Shown piece by piece: positions 16,829-25,279 of a stretch of 64,000 nucleotides of DNA. The notes under the pieces were generated by a model. That model was given only the letters and a program-made list of their open reading frames with translations. It made no database searches and was not told the DNA's origin. The stretch is from the NCBI RefSeq assembly GCF_001437285.1, contig NZ_JQBF01000001.1, forward strand, positions 290,645-354,644, in the 5' to 3' direction. The stretch comes from Pediococcus pentosaceus. Lineage in GTDB: Bacteria; Bacillota; Bacilli; Lactobacillales; Lactobacillaceae. Both the position numbers and the translations under genes were made by a program. How positions within the stretch are numbered: the stretch's first letter is position 1; every line of letters begins with the position of its first letter.

Positions 16829-18694
16829 TTATTTAGCAGATTTTACAATCCTAGCGGCAATCATATCAGCCATACGTAAGCGAACATCATTTACACCAGG
16901 AATTGGGGCACCATTAGTCAGCCAATGCCGTTTTTCAGTAGGAAGCCCCCACAAAAAGAAATTAGGCATGATTTTACCGTTGGGAGTAACTAGTTCAGCC
17001 GTTTCGGTAGTGACATCTAAAGCACCGGTCTTAAATAAAGTTCCGTCGCTCAAATACAAAGAGTAAATGCGAGCCATTTTATTAGCAAGCAAATTTTTAA
17101 TTAAAGGATTTTGAGTTGTTTCAGCACTAGGCTGTGGTAACCGTCCTTCGATTAAAACATTCCCAGAATAACGTTGATGATCACTCAATACGGATGAATA
17201 AGTTACAAAATGGTCATCTTCATTTTCAACGACCATACCTGGACCGGTTAAAGTGAGCACACCTGCCTTAATTAGGGCTAAAATTTGCTCAATTCTGAAC
17301 GCAGGCGGTCCCACCGCTAAAAAGCTATTTAATGCGTTAAAGTACTTTAAAATATATTTCACGTAATCATCGTCACTTAGTAATTCGTAGGTGACGATTT
17401 TACGAATGTTGGAACGTAATTCGCGTAATTTTTCAACAGCGCTCGTGAAAGGAGAAACTTTGTTACCTTCATTAGCAATATCAATATCTTGTTGGAGATA
17501 AGTTTTTATAAAAGTGGTAAAGGAAGCAGTGTCAGTAACACTGGTAGGAATTGGATTCTCCCAAGCTGACCAATCCACGCGATCTTTAGCGCTAATATTG
17601 TATTTATCTAGAATTTTTTTGAATCCATTAGAAGCCGTAGCCAATTCTTTTTCAAATTCAACGGAGTTAATATCAGGGTATAGTAACTTAGCTAAAGTAA
17701 CGTAGTAAGTTAATTCGACGTCTAACGTAATACGCTTAATAAATTCTGATCCTGTAATTGATTGATTTTTAAGCACCAAGTTATTAACATACGCGTCTGA
17801 TAGAAAATAACGTGGATAAGTCTCTCCAACTTTTTTCTGGTCTAAACCACGAGCATGGTAAGGAAGTCCTCGACGAGAGCTAGCGTAGATCGTTGGTTCA
17901 TCGCCAGAACGTGTATAAATTAACGAACCCCGTTCATCACGCTGAAAAACACCACTACGACGTTCGGTTAGTTCGGACAGGTAATCAATAAAGCTTAAGC
18001 CTAGGCCGCGAATGATAACCTGATCAGTAGGCGCAATGTCATCAACATCAACTTCGGCGGGATAGCGAACGGGAACGTATTTTAAATGATGTGCTTCAGC
18101 AAATGCTTGAGCCTCTTTTTCTGCGTCACTTGGTTCATCCATCCCTTCGCCCAGAGCGGCTGAAATAGCATCTACTTGGTATGCTAACTCATCTGTAAGC
18201 AAGATGTACTTTTCATTGTCAAATTTGACGTTATGGATCAAATTTGAGTGAATTTCGATACTAAAATTACTAGGCATGCGTTTTTCAACATGTTGAAAGA
18301 ACCATTGTTGATAAATACCAAATAGAGCCCGAGAGCTATAAGAGTATTTAGTTAAATGATCAATCTCTTCTAATAAAAGTTTTTGGCGCTTAAAATTATT
18401 ATTTTCAATAAAATCTTTTCCAAGAGTTGTTGCCCATTCAAAAAGAGTTGGACCTAAATGAGGATTGCCTTCCATTTGAATTGAATCATCCGTAAATAAA
18501 GTTATTTTGGAAGCCAGAGAGTTCATTTTTAGTTCATGATTTTGGTTAGGGTTCCAAACTCGTCCACCTATTCCAAATGGGTCAAATATGAGTATTTTAA
18601 CTTCATCTGCCCATTTGCGATCTAATGCCCAATAAACTAGACGTTCAAAGGCCATTAAATTACGTGGACCAGCCCCTATTAATGCTATTTTCAT
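16829..18694 (-). CDS. FAD/NAD(P)-binding protein
   Basis: This 621-residue protein starts with a Rossmann dinucleotide motif, IALIGAGPRNLMAFERL. An RVWNPNQNHELKMNS segment follows, then a second nucleotide-like VIIRGLGLSFIDYLSEL in the middle. This layout matches the large FAD-NAD(P)-binding family found in lactobacilli, whose substrate is unknown. It is probably a flavin-dependent oxidoreductase or hydroxylase-like protein of the cytoplasm. I start at ATG 18694 because GAGGTGG is 8 bases upstream; a GTG at 18706 would have no good site. It is monocistronic and faces the Cys-leader promoter. Confidence 0.75.
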   Translation of the reverse strand: MKIALIGAGPRNLMAFERLVYWALDRKWADEVKILIFDPFGIGGRVWNPNQNHELKMNSLASKITLFTDDSIQMEGNPHLGPTLFEWATTLGKDFIENNNFKRQKLLLEEIDHLTKYSYSSRALFGIYQQWFFQHVEKRMPSNFSIEIHSNLIHNVKFDNEKYILLTDELAYQVDAISAALGEGMDEPSDAEKEAQAFAEAHHLKYVPVRYPAEVDVDDIAPTDQVIIRGLGLSFIDYLSELTERRSGVFQRDERGSLIYTRSGDEPTIYASSRRGLPYHARGLDQKKVGETYPRYFLSDAYVNNLVLKNQSITGSEFIKRITLDVELTYYVTLAKLLYPDINSVEFEKELATASNGFKKILDKYNISAKDRVDWSAWENPIPTSVTDTASFTTFIKTYLQQDIDIANEGNKVSPFTSAVEKLRELRSNIRKIVTYELLSDDDYVKYILKYFNALNSFLAVGPPAFRIEQILALIKAGVLTLTGPGMVVENEDDHFVTYSSVLSDHQRYSGNVLIEGRLPQPSAETTQNPLIKNLLANKMARIYSLYLSDGTLFKTGALDVTTETAELVTPNGKIMPNFFLWGLPTEKRHWLTNGAPIPGVNDVRLRMADMIAARIVKSAK

Positions 18695-18755
18695 CGTGTT
18701 GTCCACCTCATTTATTAATTACAGCTATGATAGCACAATAATTAAATTTACCGTA

Positions 18756-18771
18756 GTTTCATAGTTGAAAC
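18756..18771. promoter_or_regulatory. Inverted repeat in the divergent intergenic region
   Basis: GTTTCA and TGAAAC form a perfect 6-base inverted repeat around TAGT, running into AAACGTTT. It could be an operator between the FAD-protein gene and the Cys-leader transcript. A CcpA site is a poorer match, with two mismatches in the core. Confidence 0.35.
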
Positions 18772-18816
18772 GTTTACATGTAATTATACAACTATTTAGA
18801 AGTTAAGCCATTTGAA

Positions 18817-18846
18817 TTGACAAAAAATAAGTGAATAGGGTATTCT
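18817..18846 (+). promoter_or_regulatory. Promoter of the Cys-leader/peptide-binding lipoprotein transcript
   Basis: Consensus TTGACA (18817-18822) and TATTCT (18841-18846) are 18 bases apart. Transcription would begin near 18853, about 25 bases before the leader ATG. Confidence 0.65.
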
Positions 18847-18877
18847 AATAATTGAAAATAAAACAAGGAGTAATTCT

Positions 18878-18961
18878 ATGCTATTTACGAATACTAAATC
18901 AGTAGTTGAAGCTTGCGCATGTTGTCTAAAAGACCACATGTCATTTGGCAGGCGTAAATAG
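18878..18961 (+). CDS. 27-residue Cys-rich leader peptide
   Basis: A short ORF with a perfect AAGGAG site (18865-18870, 7 bases from ATG) encodes a 27-residue peptide whose centre reads EACACCLKD, with Cys at 13, 15 and 16, and ends in GRRK. It has no signal peptide. Codons 15-16 lie in the 5' arm of an RNA hairpin (18918-18927 with 18931-18940, one mismatch), so a ribosome waiting for Cys-tRNA would open that hairpin. A strong terminator follows 34 bases after the stop. This layout fits a cysteine-responsive attenuation leader for the lipoprotein gene at 19125. Function is inferred; I know no named family for it. Confidence 0.6.
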   Translation: MLFTNTKSVVEACACCLKDHMSFGRRK

Positions 18962-18995
18962 CGGAATTATTCAACGAACCAATTGGGATTAGTTG

Positions 18996-19035
18996 AACCG
19001 GTTAATTACACTGCGGTGTAGTTAGCCGGTTTTTT
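18996..19035 (+). terminator. Attenuator-like terminator upstream of the peptide-binding lipoprotein
   Basis: A 16-base stem (18996-19011 with 19016-19031, two G-U pairs) closes a TGCG loop and runs into six T residues. An overlapping weaker hairpin, TTCAAC/GTTGAA (18970-18975 with 18992-18997), shares two bases with its 5' arm. It lies between the leader peptide and the lipoprotein, so read-through must be regulated or partial. Confidence 0.85.
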
Positions 19036-19056
19036 GTTTGTTAAGGACGTGATGAT

Positions 19057-19098
19057 ATGGAATCTGAATGTAGCGATTGTAGGGTGTTTCCAAGTTGA
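19057..19098 (+). CDS. 13-residue Cys-containing mini-ORF before the lipoprotein gene
   Basis: An AAGGA site (19043-19047) lies 9 bases before an ATG that opens a 13-codon ORF containing ECSDC, thus two Cys codons. It ends 26 bases before the lipoprotein ATG. It may be a second regulatory uORF or chance. An alternative frame from ATG 19052 overlaps the lipoprotein start and has poor spacing. Confidence 0.3.
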   Translation: MESECSDCRVFPS

Positions 19099-19124
19099 TG
19101 TGATTAAAATTAAAGGAGTAGAAA

Positions 19125-20765
19125 ATGAAAAATAAAAAGTGGATCGGGTTTCTTTCGGTTATTTTAGTATCATTGGTGGTATTGGCGGGTTGTGGAGCTA
19201 AAAAAGGTGGCTATGCTGCTGAACAAACCATGAATTTAGCAGCTGATGCTCCCTTGGACACGCTGGATGTATCTAAAGCCAATGGTTATGGACAAACTGG
19301 AAATGTATTTGAAAGTCTATATCGCCTAGGGAAAAATGGTAAGACAACCCCAGGTTTGGCCAGCGAGGCTAAAGTTTCTAAAGATGGATTGACGTGGACT
19401 TTCAAGATTCGCAAAAATGCTAAATTTAGTGATGGTAGTAAAATTACAGCTCATGACTTTGTCTATTCATGGCAAAGAACGATTAATCCTAAGACTAAAG
19501 CTTTGTATGCTTACTTATTTGAAGGGATTAAAAATGCCGACCAAATTAATGCAGGTAAGATGGATCCCTCTAAGCTAGGGGTCGAGGCTAAAGATGATCA
19601 AACTTTCGTTGTACATTTGGATCAACCTATTCAATATTTTAAAGTTTTAATGAGTTATCCACTATTTTCACCAATTAGCCAAAAGGCTGTTGAAAAATAT
19701 GGCGATAAATATGGAACAAAGGCGCAATATACGGTTTATTCAGGGCCTTTTAAAGTAAAAGGCTGGACAGGAACGAACGATACTTGGAGTTTCGTTAAAA
19801 ATCCACAATATTGGGATAAAAAAGTTGTTAAATTGGATCAAATTAAATTTAGAGTGGTGGAAAACCCACAAACTAAGTTGAATTTATACCAATCCGGGAA
19901 GCTAGATTATACACAGCTTTCCAGTGAACAAGTTAAAAACTATAAAAATAATAAAGATTACACCACCTTTCCATATTCCATTACCACTTTCTTACAATAT
20001 AATTTTAATGATGCAGATAAAACCAAACGTAAAGCCTTTAATAATGTAAATATTCGTAAGGCTATCGCCTATTCAATCAATCGGAAGCAGTTGATTGAAA
20101 AAATCATTGGGGATGCTTCAACACCAAGTAAGGGCCTCGTTCCCACGGATTTAGCTAATAATCCAAAAACGGGAAAGGACTTTGCTGATGACGCATATTT
20201 AGACGGTACCATCGAGTACAATCAAAAACAGGCCAAGCAGTACTGGGAAAAAGGGCTTCAAGAAATTGGAGTAAAGAATTTGAAACTTAATTTAACTTCA
20301 GATAATGAGGGGAACAGTAAAAATTATGCTGAATTTTATGCACAGTCCTTGGAAAAGACATTACCTGGATTACAAATTCACATTGTTAACGTGCCATCGC
20401 AAGTAGCATATTCGAGATCTCAAAGTGGAGAATTTGATATTTTAGTTGGACATTGGGGAGCTGACTTTAATGATCCAATTTCACATCTTCAAATTTTACA
20501 AAAAAATAGTGCATATAATTATGGCAAATGGGACAACACGGAATATAATAGCCTTGTGAAAAAAGCCCAAAATGAAGATGCTAATAATGCTGAGAAACGC
20601 TGGCAAGATATGATTAAGGCAGAACAAATTGTGATGAAAGAACAAGCTGTTTCACCACTTTATCAAACTGTATATTCATACTTGAAAAATCCTAAAGTAA
20701 AAAGCGTTATTCACAACACAGCGGGTACCCAATGGAACTACAAGTATGCTTATATAACAAATTAG
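19125..20765 (+). CDS. Oligopeptide-binding lipoprotein (OppA/SBP_bac_5 family)
   Basis: This 546-residue lipoprotein has a lipobox LAGC with Cys23 as the lipidation site, then a family 5 solute-binding domain. Typical segments are ETFEP-like LDTLDVSKANGYGQTGNVFE near the start, the SKDGLTWTFKIRKNAKFSDGSKITAHDFVYSWQR-type region (about 85-118) and NVNIRKAIAYSINR near 310. It captures peptides outside the membrane for an Opp-type importer. No permease or ATPase gene is adjacent, so it would use an importer encoded elsewhere. The Cys-rich leader upstream suggests it may feed cysteine-containing peptides, which is inference. An AAAGGAG site precedes the ATG. Confidence 0.9.
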   Translation: MKNKKWIGFLSVILVSLVVLAGCGAKKGGYAAEQTMNLAADAPLDTLDVSKANGYGQTGNVFESLYRLGKNGKTTPGLASEAKVSKDGLTWTFKIRKNAKFSDGSKITAHDFVYSWQRTINPKTKALYAYLFEGIKNADQINAGKMDPSKLGVEAKDDQTFVVHLDQPIQYFKVLMSYPLFSPISQKAVEKYGDKYGTKAQYTVYSGPFKVKGWTGTNDTWSFVKNPQYWDKKVVKLDQIKFRVVENPQTKLNLYQSGKLDYTQLSSEQVKNYKNNKDYTTFPYSITTFLQYNFNDADKTKRKAFNNVNIRKAIAYSINRKQLIEKIIGDASTPSKGLVPTDLANNPKTGKDFADDAYLDGTIEYNQKQAKQYWEKGLQEIGVKNLKLNLTSDNEGNSKNYAEFYAQSLEKTLPGLQIHIVNVPSQVAYSRSQSGEFDILVGHWGADFNDPISHLQILQKNSAYNYGKWDNTEYNSLVKKAQNEDANNAEKRWQDMIKAEQIVMKEQAVSPLYQTVYSYLKNPKVKSVIHNTAGTQWNYKYAYITN

Positions 20766-20785
20766 TAACAAAAATGTTTTATTTT

Positions 20786-20821
20786 AAGGAGAAAGTCCCA
20801 AATGAGGATTTTCTTCTTTTT
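20786..20821 (+). terminator. Terminator after the peptide-binding lipoprotein
   Basis: A 13-base stem (20786-20798 with 20806-20818, two G-U pairs) ends in a T run. Confidence 0.8.
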
Positions 20822-20881
20822 ATATTGGGCAAGGGGGCGTAATATAGGTGGCAAATACTAATAAGATTTTTGGAGGATATT

Positions 20882-21514
20882 ATGACTAAGTATAAAGTTG
20901 CTTTATTTGATTTAGATAACACCCTTTTAAAAACTGAAGATGCATCTGTGGCAGCATTAACATATGCTTTAAACCAAGATGGCGTAGAAGTCACCCCGCA
21001 AGCAATTGTTGAATTAATGGGTCTTCCAGGAATTGATATGGCACGCGAGTTAGGTTCATCGAATCCAGCCAAGACAATTGATATTTTTAACGAACGGATT
21101 AATCAAGAAGTTGATTTAATTAAGGAATATGATGGAATTGATGAAATGTTTGCTGGTTTAAGAGAATTAGGAATCGAATATGGAATTGTAACTTCTAAGC
21201 TTAGACGAGTTTTTGATGATGAAATGCGTAGTTTTCCTAAGATTAGAGCAATTGAAAAAGTCGTGCTTTCAGATGATACGAAAAAGCATAAACCTCATGC
21301 TGATCCAATTGAATTTGGTATGCAGAAGTATTTCCCTAAGCTAAATCGAGCGGATGTGATTTATGTAGGTGATTCGCTATTTGATATGCAATCAGCGCAT
21401 GCCGCTGGAGTCGATTTTGCCAATGCTGGATGGGGAGCAATCCCAGCGAATGATTTCTCTGAAGCAGAATATATTTTAAAAACACCAACTGATTTATTAG
21501 AGATTGTTAAATAA
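20882..21514 (+). CDS. HAD-family hydrolase (phosphoglycolate phosphatase-like)
   Basis: This 210-residue phosphatase has all four HAD motifs: DLDNTLLKT with the nucleophile Asp10 and Asp12, VTSK in motif II, a Lys in HKPHADP and GDSLFDMQSA in motif IV. A helical cap inserted after motif I places it in subclass IA with Gph and PpaX-like enzymes, so pyrophosphate or phosphoglycolate are plausible substrates. I start at ATG 20882 because GGAGG (20872-20876) is 5 bases upstream. A TTG 12 bases earlier would overlap that site. Confidence 0.85.
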   Translation: MTKYKVALFDLDNTLLKTEDASVAALTYALNQDGVEVTPQAIVELMGLPGIDMARELGSSNPAKTIDIFNERINQEVDLIKEYDGIDEMFAGLRELGIEYGIVTSKLRRVFDDEMRSFPKIRAIEKVVLSDDTKKHKPHADPIEFGMQKYFPKLNRADVIYVGDSLFDMQSAHAAGVDFANAGWGAIPANDFSEAEYILKTPTDLLEIVK

Positions 21515-21515
21515 A

Positions 21516-21571
21516 AAGAAGCTGTGAATCAAATGAAGGGGATTAAATCCTAGCATTTGTCACAGCTTCTT
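21516..21571. terminator. Bidirectional terminator with branched loop
   Basis: Arms AAGAAGCTGTGA and TCACAGCTTCTT (21516-21527 with 21560-21571) enclose CAAATG/CATTTG and GGATT/AATCC inner pairs. The T run is stronger on the minus strand, so it mainly serves the small gene at 21586. Confidence 0.75.
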
Positions 21572-21585
21572 GGTTTAATATCGGA

Positions 21586-21840
21586 TTAAATTTGAATACT
21601 TGGTACAAGCCAATCACTAGCTATCAATTGATGAAATTGTTTAGTAATTGGAAGCCACATTTTATTATTAATAATATCTTTTAAACTTTTCCAAAATAAA
21701 GGATCGTTAGTTTGTTCGGTGGTAGGATAAACAAATATGTATTGTCCAGCGCTGGTTTTGGCTTTGATTTTGTTATCTTTATGGCCAATTAATTGAACTT
21801 CAAGGTACTGGTCCATTTTTTTATCGTTAATAATCATCAA
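21586..21840 (-). CDS. Small hypothetical protein (84 aa)
   Basis: I do not recognise this 84-residue protein. It is soluble, with no signal peptide or membrane helix. The first half looks like beta strands (VQLIGHKDNKIKAKTSAGQYIFVYP) and the second half is helical with several Trp residues (PLFWKSLKDIINNKMWLP). A GAAAGGTGA site lies 7 bases before the ATG, which supports real translation. It is monocistronic, convergent with the HAD gene and followed by a shared terminator. Confidence 0.6.
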   Translation of the reverse strand: MMIINDKKMDQYLEVQLIGHKDNKIKAKTSAGQYIFVYPTTEQTNDPLFWKSLKDIINNKMWLPITKQFHQLIASDWLVPSIQI

Positions 21841-22014
21841 GCATCACCTTTCTTTACTTTTTCAGAATACCATGGAAAGGTTAAGGAATTATAAAATATA
21901 CCAATAATTAAGTGCATCTTAATAAAAATCACGTTTACGAGTTTTTAGTGATTGTATTCTATGGATAAAATGCTATCTTTAAAATAAAGTTGGTATCTTA
22001 AAAAGGAGTACTTA

Positions 22015-22674
22015 ATGAGAGCGTTACAAGTGTTGAAGAACTGCCTATTTTTAGTATTACTATTTGGAATGGATCAATTGGTTTCTATTCCACAACTAGT
22101 AGCAGCATATACACAAAACCATCATCTCTTTTTATTTTTTCTAATAATCGTCTATATTGCGATTGCCATAGCAGTTATCGTCTTTTTCTGGCAATTTTAT
22201 CGATATAAAATTAAAAAAAATCATAGTATTTATGGGGATTTACCACCAAGAAGGGTGCGAACTCAAACAATGCTGCTAATGGTTCTAGTTTGGATGATTT
22301 TTATGCTTTTTCAAATCTGGTATACCAATCAATTTAAAGTTAATATTTCTGCTAACCAATTAGCAATCGAAAAACTATTTGAAAAACTACCAATTTGGAC
22401 ATTCATCGATGGCGTGTTGGTGGCTCCAGTCATGGAAGAGCTCATTTTTAGGGGGATTTTCTTTGAATTATTTTTCCAAACTGATCAACCAGTAATAAAA
22501 GTAATCGGAGTGATCGTTAATGCAGTTATCTTTGGTGCATTGCACGATACAGGAATTAATTTTCCTATTTATGCAATCATGGGCGCAATTTTAGCGGTTA
22601 CCTATATGCGTACCCGTGATATTAAATGTAGTATTGGAATTCACATCTTAAATAATTTTATATCTTTTATTTAA
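22015..22674 (+). CDS. CPBP-family intramembrane metalloprotease
   Basis: This 219-residue membrane protein has about six helices and the CPBP/Abi motifs: EELIFRG (glutamates and Arg of motif 1) and FGALHD (His of motif 2). Such proteases resemble Rce1. In lactobacilli they often relate to bacteriocin self-immunity or surface protein maturation, though no bacteriocin gene is visible here. The MATE exporter starts 19 bases downstream, so the two form an operon. An AAAAGGAG site precedes the ATG. Confidence 0.87.
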   Translation: MRALQVLKNCLFLVLLFGMDQLVSIPQLVAAYTQNHHLFLFFLIIVYIAIAIAVIVFFWQFYRYKIKKNHSIYGDLPPRRVRTQTMLLMVLVWMIFMLFQIWYTNQFKVNISANQLAIEKLFEKLPIWTFIDGVLVAPVMEELIFRGIFFELFFQTDQPVIKVIGVIVNAVIFGALHDTGINFPIYAIMGAILAVTYMRTRDIKCSIGIHILNNFISFI

Positions 22675-22693
22675 TAAAAAACGGAGGATTTAC

Positions 22694-24034
22694 ATGGATA
22701 GTATTTTAACTAAGGGAAGTCCCATCAAGGGCATTATTTTGTTCAGTATCCCACTTCTTTTGGGAAATATTTTCCAACAGATTTATACGCTTTCTGATAC
22801 CTTGATTGTTGGTCGAGTAGTCGGTGTACAAGCATTGGCTTCTGTCGGGGCAACCAATGGACTTACTTTTTTGATTATTGGATTTGCGCAAGGGATGACA
22901 ACGGGGTTATCGATTATTACGGCTCAGCACTATGGGGCTGGGGATGTTAAAGCAGTTAAGCAAAGTTTTGCTACGAGTATTTGGATTTGTGGCGTATTCG
23001 CCTTAATGCTGACGGTAGTTAGTGTACTGGCGGCTAGACCGTTGCTAGAAATGATGCAAACCCCAGCTAACATTATTGACGGTGCCACGACCTTTTTGAC
23101 GATCATTTTTGGTGGTGTGCTTGCAACTATGTTTTTTAACCTTTTCTCCAATATGTTACGGGCGTTGGGAAATAGTCGTTTGCCACTCGTATTTTTGGTA
23201 ATCGCCTGTATTATCAACGTGGTATTGGATATTATTTTGATTGTCTTTTTACACATGGGAGTTGCTGGAGCCGGAATTGCTACGGTTACGGCCCAATTAA
23301 TCTCATGCTTTCTATGCTGGTTCTATATTAAGTCTCACGTTCCGGTTTTATCGCTTGAAGTAAAAGAAATTAAAACAAATATGAAATTGGTTCGTGAACA
23401 AATCAAGATTGGATTACCAATGGGGTTTCAGGCGTCCATTATCGCGATTGGGTCAATTATCCTACAAATTTCTTTGAACCATCTTGGGTCATCAGCAATT
23501 GCTGCTTATACTGCTGCTGGGAAAGTCGATCAGCTAGCAACGCAGCCAATGATGTCACTGGGGATCACAATGGCAACCTTTACGGCTCAAAATTACGGGG
23601 CCAAAAAATTTAAACGTATTTTGAAAGGTATTCGTCAAACGTTGATCACTTCGGTCGCTTACAGTTTTATTGTGGGAGCTTTAATTATTTTGAATAGTCG
23701 CGTACTGGTTAATCTATTTATTGGAAACTCAGAACAACATATCACCAACTTGGCGCATGAATATTTTGTGATCGTTAGTGCGAGTTATTTCTTGCTAGCA
23801 ATCTTGTTCATCATCCGATATACCTTACAAGGATTCGGAAAGAGTGTGGCCCCAACGATGGCTGGGGTAGCCGAATTGATTTCAAGGATGTTAGTGGGAC
23901 TCTTTGTGGTTCCGGCTTTTGGATTTTGGGGAGCATGTACCGCTAACCCATTGGCTTGGTTAGGTTCAAATTTAGTATTAGTTTATTCATACGTTCAAGT
24001 TGTACGACAATTGAGAAAACGTGCTGAGCCGTAG
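22694..24034 (+). CDS. MATE-family efflux transporter
   Basis: This 446-residue protein has twelve predicted membrane helices in two MatE repeats. Typical segments are IPLLLGNIFQQIYTLSDTLIVGR in helix 1 and the matching PMGFQASIIAIGSIILQ at the start of the second half. It exports organic cations or drugs in exchange for H+ or Na+. It is translated after ACGGAGGA and co-transcribed with the CPBP protease gene. The substrate is unknown. Confidence 0.92.
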   Translation: MDSILTKGSPIKGIILFSIPLLLGNIFQQIYTLSDTLIVGRVVGVQALASVGATNGLTFLIIGFAQGMTTGLSIITAQHYGAGDVKAVKQSFATSIWICGVFALMLTVVSVLAARPLLEMMQTPANIIDGATTFLTIIFGGVLATMFFNLFSNMLRALGNSRLPLVFLVIACIINVVLDIILIVFLHMGVAGAGIATVTAQLISCFLCWFYIKSHVPVLSLEVKEIKTNMKLVREQIKIGLPMGFQASIIAIGSIILQISLNHLGSSAIAAYTAAGKVDQLATQPMMSLGITMATFTAQNYGAKKFKRILKGIRQTLITSVAYSFIVGALIILNSRVLVNLFIGNSEQHITNLAHEYFVIVSASYFLLAILFIIRYTLQGFGKSVAPTMAGVAELISRMLVGLFVVPAFGFWGACTANPLAWLGSNLVLVYSYVQVVRQLRKRAEP

Positions 24035-24102
24035 AAAATGCTAAAAGAGCGTGAACACGATATAATCGAGGTATAGAAAGTAAATGCGTTGGGGGTAGAG
24101 TG

Positions 24103-24633
24103 ATGATTTTTACTTATAACATTCTAAAGAATGTGATTGATACCGGGAAACCGATTATCATTAATGATCAGAGTCAAATCAAAAAAATGGATAGTGATCA
24201 AATCGATGCAATCACCTTCATCTCAGAATTGAGAAATGAAAGAGATTACTATGCTTTCTTAGAATTAAACCCAGGAAAAGGCATTGTTTTTTATTCCGAT
24301 GGTAACACCTTTGATGGCTTTACGGTTTTTGAGATCCCCTTAAGTGAGTTTTATTTCGAAGTGAATACAGAAAAGGGTGTCATTGATATTGAAGACGGAG
24401 TTGGAAATCAAACTGATTTTCTAGATCTCTTTACAGGACCAGTTATCGAGGATTTAACTAAAAAATATCGTAATGCTACTGATGAAGAAATTATCCAGAG
24501 TAATGAATATCAAATGGCGGATCGTTATATTAGTGTTTATCTGGGTTACAGCGATGGAGATGAACAAAAGGTCAATTTAACCTTGTTGAAATTCGCAATG
24601 GCGATTTATATCGACCAAAATGAATCAAAATAA
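24103..24633 (+). CDS. Hypothetical protein, first of two tandem paralogues
   Basis: This 176-residue acidic, soluble protein is not one I recognise. It is a clear paralogue of the next gene. Shared features are the start MIFxYxxLxxVI, the central YYxFLxLN and GF block, the motif G-x-QTDF (about residue 104) and a C-terminal helix with DEE, YQ and SxYL. There is no signal peptide, Cys cluster or catalytic pattern I can name. A TATAAT lies about 45 bases upstream and GGGGGT precedes the ATG. I prefer ATG 24103 over GTG 24100 because it matches the start of the paralogue. Confidence 0.65.
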   Translation: MIFTYNILKNVIDTGKPIIINDQSQIKKMDSDQIDAITFISELRNERDYYAFLELNPGKGIVFYSDGNTFDGFTVFEIPLSEFYFEVNTEKGVIDIEDGVGNQTDFLDLFTGPVIEDLTKKYRNATDEEIIQSNEYQMADRYISVYLGYSDGDEQKVNLTLLKFAMAIYIDQNESK

Positions 24634-24664
24634 TTCCAGTAATTTTACAGTAAGATTACAACTG

Positions 24665-24692
24665 TTGCTTTTTTGATTGCAGGGAGTATAAT
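24665..24692 (+). promoter_or_regulatory. Candidate promoter of the second tandem paralogue
   Basis: TTGCTT (24665-24670) and a perfect TATAAT (24687-24692) are 16 bases apart, so the second paralogue can be expressed independently of the first. Confidence 0.5.
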
Positions 24693-24736
24693 TTCTTCTG
24701 TTCCAGTATTTATGGTTATTTTTTGGAGGAAGAAAA

Positions 24737-25264
24737 ATGATTTTTAAATATGATGTTTTATCAAAAGTGATCGAAGAAGATAAAACAATCAAAATCAACG
24801 AAAACAGCTACATCACTAAGATCAAAGGTTTAAACGGTATTGATTATAGTGTGAGTGATCATAATCGTCACGATTACTATGTATTCTTGCCGCTTAACGA
24901 CGATGAGGGTGTAGTAATTAGCACGGACAATCATACCGGACTGGGTTTTGAATTGTTGAGAATACCTAAGCGAGAGTTTTGTTTGGGAATTAATACAAAT
25001 AATAATTTTGTCGATTACTATGATGGACCAGGAACACAGACGGATTTTCCTGATGTAATTGAACAAGAAGAACTTGATCAAAAGTATATTCAATACAACG
25101 ATGCTAGTGACGAAGAATTAAAAGAAACTAAGCTATACCAACAGGTGGATACATGTGTAAGTAAATACTTACGGGTTAGTTCAGGTCTAGAAGAAGCCTT
25201 GAACTTAGCTATTATCCGCTTAGCGTTCTTGGCTCATACTGTTAACCAACGTGCGGTGGCATAG
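24737..25264 (+). CDS. Hypothetical protein, second of two tandem paralogues
   Basis: This 175-residue acidic protein is about one-third identical by eye to its upstream neighbour across its full length. The best preserved parts are the N-terminus (MIFKYDVLSKVI), DYYVFLPLN, GPGTQTDF and the C-terminal SDEELKET/YQQVDTCVSKYLRVS helix. A GGAGGA site and its own promoter indicate a real gene. The function is unknown. An intracellular stress or immunity role is possible given the nearby exporter, but nothing in the sequence proves this. Confidence 0.65.
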   Translation: MIFKYDVLSKVIEEDKTIKINENSYITKIKGLNGIDYSVSDHNRHDYYVFLPLNDDEGVVISTDNHTGLGFELLRIPKREFCLGINTNNNFVDYYDGPGTQTDFPDVIEQEELDQKYIQYNDASDEELKETKLYQQVDTCVSKYLRVSSGLEEALNLAIIRLAFLAHTVNQRAVA

Positions 25265-25279
25265 TTTATAGAACAAAAT

